This document shows, piece after piece, positions 5,318 to 7,070 of a DNA stretch of 7,070 nt (position 1 is the stretch's first letter; every line of letters starts with the position of its first letter). The DNA is from Saprospiraceae bacterium (lineage in GTDB: Bacteria; Bacteroidota; Bacteroidia; Chitinophagales; Saprospiraceae): contig JACMMM010000795.1 of assembly GCA_014379065.1 (NCBI GenBank), positions 1 to 7,070 of the forward strand, in the 5' to 3' direction. The translations under genes were made by a program, and so were the position numbers. The notes below the pieces were generated by a model, which had not been told where the DNA came from, made no database searches, and worked only from the letters and a program-made list of their open reading frames with translations.

Positions 5318-6979
5318 TCAATGCAGCACCACAAATTGCGTACTGACCGTCCCCTGTTCGGTCGTCAGCCGTACAAAATAGGTGCCTGCCAAATAGTTTG
5401 CCACCTGGCAGCTCCAAGTTTGGCGGCCTTTTGCCAAAACATCCTCCATTGGCATCTGCTCCACCAGACGGCCATTCAAATCCAGAATCTCCAGCCGCAG
5501 CAACGTCAGGTTTTCTTTCAAATCGCAGACAATCTGTACCGTGTTGTTCGCCGGGTTGGGCACACAATTGACGGAGGCTACGATGGTCACTGCATTCGGG
5601 AGTGGAGAATCCTGAGCATGTGTATAAATAGTGCTGTCATAAAGCACCAAGTTCTCGTCGCCAGGACGATAGTCCATATAAGTGAAATAAACCAGCAACA
5701 TTTCCTCCGTAGTAGCTTCTCCTGCGGGGATATCCTGCGGTGGATCAAACGGATTCTCGTCGTTGTCGCTGGTATTGTCATACACGGTTTTGGCGAACAA
5801 AATGGTGCCTGATGGCACGAATACCGGCTTGGGGTAGTAGTAAAAGCCCTGCCAATGGAATTCCCAGTCCGGGATTTTAATGAAGTTAATGATGTCGCCA
5901 AGCGGCGTCACGCCAATTACCTCAAACGATTTGTTGATATAGTGCGCATGGGGGCTGACACCTAGCACTGATACGTCTTTAGTCATAGTATACCTGGCGA
6001 CGAATTTCTTGGATTCATTGGCGGGAATCAACAACGGCCAAGGTTCAATATACGAGTTTGTCAACCATGCCAGCCAACTGGGGAAGATATAATTAAGGGG
6101 TGAATCGGTAGAGAGCTCGCGGATACCGCCATTCGCGTCCGGATCGGTCAGATAAATGTTGAGATACGTGCTGTCCACCTCGCCTTGCGAACCTTGGGGA
6201 TAGTGCACCTGCACCACGATGTCGGAGCCAGGATAAATTCTGAACGCCATGCCTTCTGGTGTCGGCAAGAATTTCTGACCCGGCACCCATTCGCCAACAA
6301 GGATACCGCCCGGCCCCAAGGAAATAAAGCCCGGCTCGGGATCAAGGGCATCGGCGGCGGCAGACCCACCTGTAGTGTCTTGATAGACCAGGATATGATG
6401 GACAATATTGCGGTTGCCGGGTACCACTTCCATCAGGCTCATGAAAGCAGTGTCAGGCATATCGTTGTGAATGACAAAGCATCGGTACAAATCGTCGCCA
6501 CCTGCGGGCATGTTGACGGTGTAAGTCGGAATCTGCCATTTCAGGTCAGGAGTCCCAAACTGTCCCCCGCTGGGAAATGTCGGGATGGGTGGCGCTAAAC
6601 CAGGGTCGCCTTCCGGAGCGCCTTGGTTCACCCAATCGGCAATTTTGTCAATCTCCCCTTGCGTCAGCAAACGTTCCTGCACGAAATGGCGGAACGAAGG
6701 GTCGGGAGGCCAAGGTGGCATTGATTTATGTTCTACTGCTTCCTGAATGCTGTATTGGTTATCGTAAGCATCTTGGTAAGTGATAAGGTCGAAAGGCGCG
6801 ATCTGGCCTGGGCGATGACAGGAAACGCAGTTTTTGTAAAGAATTGGGGCAATCTCTTGCGACCAGTTGATCGGTGCCTGAGCATTGGCGCTGAAGCCTG
6901 CACATAGCGCTGCGATTAGCCATAACGCAGGGCGCAGCGCTGTTCCATACTTTAAAATATATGTATTTGTGTTTATCAT
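5318..6979 (-). CDS. Secreted cytochrome c / copper type II (PHM-like) monooxygenase fusion with T9SS sorting domain (553 aa)
   Basis: Residues 1-33 are a signal peptide (hydrophobic LWLIAALCAG, cleavage after ANA). Residues about 39-122 are a small cytochrome c domain: haem-binding CVSCH at 51-55, with Met87 in the MPPWPPDP motif as likely distal ligand. Residues about 145-440 resemble the two-domain copper type II ascorbate-dependent monooxygenase fold of peptidylglycine alpha-hydroxylating monooxygenase (PHM) and dopamine beta-hydroxylase. Candidate ligands for all six copper positions are present: His194-His195 and His259 for one copper, His344 and His346 (PHAH) plus Met427 (EEMLLVYF) for the other. 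The HH-to-H spacing of 64 equals that of rat PHM (107/108 to 172). Residues about 470-553 are a T9SS type A sorting domain (CVPNPANNTV, LDLNGRLV, LAGTYFVRL, terminal VVLH). The expected role is an extracellular or surface redox enzyme hydroxylating an unknown substrate, with the haem possibly supplying electrons; both points are inference. It is followed directly by a strong terminator. No promoter is evident in the 91 bases upstream. Confidence 0.9.
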   Translation of the reverse strand: MINTNTYILKYGTALRPALWLIAALCAGFSANAQAPINWSQEIAPILYKNCVSCHRPGQIAPFDLITYQDAYDNQYSIQEAVEHKSMPPWPPDPSFRHFVQERLLTQGEIDKIADWVNQGAPEGDPGLAPPIPTFPSGGQFGTPDLKWQIPTYTVNMPAGGDDLYRCFVIHNDMPDTAFMSLMEVVPGNRNIVHHILVYQDTTGGSAAADALDPEPGFISLGPGGILVGEWVPGQKFLPTPEGMAFRIYPGSDIVVQVHYPQGSQGEVDSTYLNIYLTDPDANGGIRELSTDSPLNYIFPSWLAWLTNSYIEPWPLLIPANESKKFVARYTMTKDVSVLGVSPHAHYINKSFEVIGVTPLGDIINFIKIPDWEFHWQGFYYYPKPVFVPSGTILFAKTVYDNTSDNDENPFDPPQDIPAGEATTEEMLLVYFTYMDYRPGDENLVLYDSTIYTHAQDSPLPNAVTIVASVNCVPNPANNTVQIVCDLKENLTLLRLEILDLNGRLVEQMPMEDVLAKGRQTWSCQVANYLAGTYFVRLTTEQGTVSTQFVVLH

Positions 6980-7070
6980 GTAAGAAAAATTTGATTGGTA
7001 ATCCGTTAGAGAAGTTAAGGCAACAGGACGAATTGCTAAAAGTTTTGTTACTTAAGGTATGAGGTTTTAA

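Noticed and set aside
4804..5346. 180-codon open frame on the + strand opposite thyA, preceded in the region by aggaggt-like sequences
   Set aside because: It is antisense to a highly conserved enzyme, its composition follows the complementary codons, and it reads through the terminator hairpin.
5273..5812. 179-codon open frame on the + strand opposite the cytochrome/copper enzyme
   Set aside because: It is a shadow of the sorting-domain and copper-domain coding sequence, with no domain, signal or start context of its own.
6980..7070. Promoter or gene fragment at the right edge
   Set aside because: I found no TTTG / TAnnTTTG pair, no recognisable coding segment and no RNA gene in these 91 bases.

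Overview
The window looks like chromosomal DNA of a Bacteroidota bacterium, most likely in or near the Saprospiria (Haliscomenobacter/Lewinella-like). That placement is inference. It rests on four secreted proteins that each end in a type IX secretion system (T9SS) type A C-terminal sorting domain, on the lack of obvious Shine-Dalgarno sites, and on a balanced base composition. There are five protein genes and no RNA gene, insertion sequence, CRISPR array or phage gene that I can support.

Layout. On the + strand, positions 1-627 hold the 3' end of a large secreted protein: a jelly-roll-like domain of the kind found at the end of secreted metallopeptidases, then a T9SS sorting domain. After 27 bases, 655-2964 encodes a complete 769-residue FG-GAP/VCBS-repeat protein with a signal peptide and a sorting domain. 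From 3211 onward all genes are on the - strand. In transcription order they are a 553-residue secreted cytochrome c / copper monooxygenase-like fusion (6979-5318), a strong intrinsic terminator (5309-5262), thymidylate synthase thyA (5244-4450), and a 360-residue T9SS-exported protein of unknown function (4293-3211).

The two blocks converge on a 246-base non-coding stretch (2965-3210). It contains a 47-base tandem repeat (about 23-base half units with the core accgcaaaat) and a 51-base near-perfect inverted repeat whose arms are 99 bases apart. The repeat core begins 11 bases after the stop codon of both convergent genes. This is the part of the window least explained by known features.

The other gaps are short. 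Positions 628-654 join the two + strand genes. Positions 4294-4449 separate thyA from the unknown gene and show no clear terminator or promoter. Positions 6980-7070 lie upstream of the fusion gene and show nothing I can name.

Functionally, four of the five genes make exported proteins: a probable peptidase or adhesin tail, a calcium-binding propeller-type protein, a haem/copper oxidoreductase and an unknown. They would share the Sec and T9SS route to the outside of the cell. thyA is a housekeeping gene among them. I do not see a dedicated multi-gene system; the cytochrome c / copper-monooxygenase / T9SS fusion and the intergenic repeat are the points of interest.
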